Positions 5,030 to 6,632 of a stretch of DNA of 6,632 nucleotides are shown piece by piece (position 1 is the first letter of the stretch; each line of letters opens with the position of its first letter). The stretch is from Acidobacteriota bacterium (lineage in GTDB: Bacteria; Acidobacteriota; Vicinamibacteria; Vicinamibacterales; Fen-181), in assembly GCA_021779795.1 (NCBI GenBank), contig JAJXZZ010000188.1, positions 1 through 6,632 of the forward strand, given 5' to 3'. The notes beneath the pieces were generated by a model. The model saw nothing but the letters and a program-made list of their open reading frames with translations. It was not told the origin of the DNA and did no database searches. A program made the translations under genes and the position numbers.

Positions 5030-6632
5030 ATGCCGCTGCTCACCGTGGACCGCCTCTCGATCGCCTACGGCCACCTCCCGCTGCTCGACCAGGCCAGCCT
5101 GCAGGTGGAGGCGGGGGAGCGCGTCGCCGTCGTCGGGCGCAACGGCACGGGGAAGTCCACGCTGCTCAGGATCGCGAACGGCGAGGTGCCGCCCGACTCG
5201 GGATCGATCTGGCGCCAGGCGGGCCTGCGGACGGCGCGGCTCGACCAGGACGCGTCGGTGTCCGACCCGCGGGCGGTGTTCGACGCGGTCGCCGAGGGGC
5301 TGGGCGAACTGAGCGCGCTCGTGGCCGCCTACCACCACGCCGCCCTCCAGGTGGCCGAAGAGGGCACGCCAGAGCGGCTCGGACGGCTCGGCCGGCTGCA
5401 CGACGAACTCGAGGAGCGCGACGGCTGGCGGCTCGAGCAGCGCGTCGAACAGGTGCTCTCGCACCTCGCGCTTCCGGCCGACGTGGCCGTGGACACGCTG
5501 TCGGGCGGCTGGCGCCGGCGAGTCCTGCTGGCGCGGGCGCTCGTGGCCCAGCCCGACCTGCTCCTGCTCGACGAGCCGACGAACCATCTCGACATCGAGG
5601 CGATCGCGTGGCTCGAGGCGTACCTGGCCGAGTTCGCCGGAGCGGTGCTGTTCGTCACGCACGACCGCGCCTTCCTTCGCCGCCTGGCCACGCGCGTCGT
5701 CGAACTGGACCGGGGCCGGCTGACATCGTGGCCGGGAGACTACGAGACGTTCCTCTCGAGGCGGGAGGCGGCGCTCGCGGCCGAGGTGGTTCGGCAGGAG
5801 AAGTTCGACAAGAAGCTGGCCGAAGAGGAGGCCTGGCTCCGGCAGGGCGTCAAGGCGCGGCGGACGAGGAACGAGGGGCGCGTGCGCGCCCTGCTGAGGA
5901 TGCGCGAGGAGCGCGCCGCCCGGCGGGCGATGCCCGGCCGGGTGCGGCTGCAGGTCGAGCACGGCGAATCGTCGGGCAGCGTGGTGTTCGAGGCCGAGGG
6001 GGTCGGCAAGTCGTTCGGCGGGCAGGCGGTCGTGGCGGGCTTCTCCGCGCGGGTCATGCGCGGCGACCGCGTCGGCGTCATCGGGCCGAACGGCGTGGGC
6101 AAGACGACGCTGCTCAGGCTGCTGATCGGGCAGCTCGAGCCCGACGAGGGGGAGGTTCGCCAGGGGACCAACGTGCAGGTGGCGTATTACGACCAGCAGC
6201 GCGAGCAGCTCGATCCCGAGCGGACCGTGTTCGAGACGATCGGCGACGGCAACGAGGTCGTCGTCGTGGCCGGGCGCCCGCGTCACGTGAACGGCTACCT
6301 GCGCGACTTCCTCTTCCCGGCCGAGCGGGCGCGCGCGCCGGTGAAGGCCCTCTCGGGCGGCGAGCGGAACCGGTTGCTCCTCGCGAGGCTCTTCACCAGG
6401 CCGGCCAACGTGCTGGTGCTCGACGAGCCGACCAACGACCTCGACCTCGAAACGCTCGAACTGCTCGAGGCGCAGCTGGCCGAGTGGCCGGGCACGCTGA
6501 TCCTGGTGAGCCACGACCGCGTCTTCGTGGACAACGTCGTCACGAGCATCCTGGCGCTCGAGGGTGATGGCCGCGTGGCAGAGTACGTCGGCGGGTACGA
6601 GGACTATGTCCGCGAGCGGAACGCGGCGCGCG
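5030..6632 (+). CDS. uup: ABC-F family ATPase Uup, cut at the C-terminal end by window edge
   Basis: 534 codons are present with no stop before the right edge; E. coli Uup has 635 residues, so about 100 residues including the C-terminal coiled coil are probably missing. There are two ATP-binding domains and no membrane segments. Domain 1 has Walker A GRNGTGKST (36-44), signature LSGGW (157-161), Walker B LLLLDEP with E182, and switch H211. Domain 2 has Walker A GPNGVGKTT (352-360), signature LSGGE (441-445), E466 and H495. The arm region (about 76-155) and the interdomain linker with WLRQGVKARRTRNEGR (269-284) follow Uup closely, as does GRPRHVNGYLRDFLF (415-429); this separates it from EttA, YbiT and resistance-type ABC-F proteins. 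Uup proteins bind branched DNA, limit transposon precise excision, and also act on ribosomes; which role dominates here cannot be told. The ATG at 5030 is the only good start, because TAG at 5018-5020 blocks the frame upstream. GGAAG directly abuts the ATG, too close for a normal ribosome binding site. Confidence 0.96.
   Translation, partial: MPLLTVDRLSIAYGHLPLLDQASLQVEAGERVAVVGRNGTGKSTLLRIANGEVPPDSGSIWRQAGLRTARLDQDASVSDPRAVFDAVAEGLGELSALVAAYHHAALQVAEEGTPERLGRLGRLHDELEERDGWRLEQRVEQVLSHLALPADVAVDTLSGGWRRRVLLARALVAQPDLLLLDEPTNHLDIEAIAWLEAYLAEFAGAVLFVTHDRAFLRRLATRVVELDRGRLTSWPGDYETFLSRREAALAAEVVRQEKFDKKLAEEEAWLRQGVKARRTRNEGRVRALLRMREERAARRAMPGRVRLQVEHGESSGSVVFEAEGVGKSFGGQAVVAGFSARVMRGDRVGVIGPNGVGKTTLLRLLIGQLEPDEGEVRQGTNVQVAYYDQQREQLDPERTVFETIGDGNEVVVVAGRPRHVNGYLRDFLFPAERARAPVKALSGGERNRLLLARLFTRPANVLVLDEPTNDLDLETLELLEAQLAEWPGTLILVSHDRVFVDNVVTSILALEGDGRVAEYVGGYEDYVRERNAAR

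Noticed and set aside
4921..5043. Upstream in-frame extension of the DPP-IV-like gene to an ATG at 5043
   Set aside because: It would overlap the divergent uup start and bury the signal peptide. The ATG at 4920 has a GAGGAG ribosome binding site at proper spacing.
4259..6514. A 751-codon open frame on the minus strand
   Set aside because: It is antisense to uup and out of frame with the peptidase gene, with no family signature; uup accounts for the coding signal here.
5014..6567. A 517-codon plus-strand open frame overlapping uup
   Set aside because: It is a frame-shifted shadow of uup. The frame beginning at 5030 contains both complete sets of ATPase motifs.
5030..6632. Antibiotic-resistance (target-protection) ABC-F identity for the plus-strand ATPase
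   Set aside because: The linker sequence and the PRHVNGYLRDFLF motif match Uup closely, and nothing nearby suggests a resistance locus.

Overview
This is a very GC-rich window (roughly 70% by eye) with four protein genes packed back to back and almost no intergenic DNA. Two of the genes run off the window edges. No RNA gene, mobile element, CRISPR array or plasmid or phage feature was recognised. The combination of a secreted Asp-box (BNR/VPS10-like) propeller protein that opens with an IGPFRGGR motif, a secreted S9B prolyl peptidase and very high GC recalls Acidobacteriota, particularly Vicinamibacteria-like genomes. That placement is an inference from gene style, not a measured phylogeny.

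Layout. Positions 1-4920 hold three minus-strand genes, read from right to left. First is a dipeptidyl-peptidase IV-like serine peptidase (2695-4920). Second is a gamma-glutamyltransferase (892-2652). Third is the N-terminal 291 codons of an Asp-box beta-propeller protein (1-873, cut by the left edge). The gaps are 42 and 18 nt with no convincing terminator, so they look like one operon. All three products start with a signal peptide and should act outside the cytoplasm. Positions 4921-5029 are a 109-nt divergent intergenic region. From 5030 to the right edge, on the plus strand, lies an ABC-F ATPase of the Uup type, lacking only its C-terminal end.

How the genes fit together. The DPP-IV-like enzyme would remove N-terminal X-Pro or X-Ala dipeptides from peptides, and the GGT would take gamma-glutamyl groups off glutathione and gamma-glutamyl peptides. 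Together they suggest an exported peptide and glutathione scavenging set. The third, propeller-type protein has no known enzymatic role and is the least understood member. Uup is a cytosolic housekeeping-type protein linked to branched DNA and ribosomes; it is probably only a divergent neighbour.

The window looks mostly like ordinary chromosomal sequence. The points most worth a second look are the three-gene export operon itself, the in-frame ggt/propeller junction without a ribosome binding site, a cysteine-bounded insert in the DPP-IV propeller, a substituted substrate-pocket residue in GGT, and a possibly leaderless uup start.
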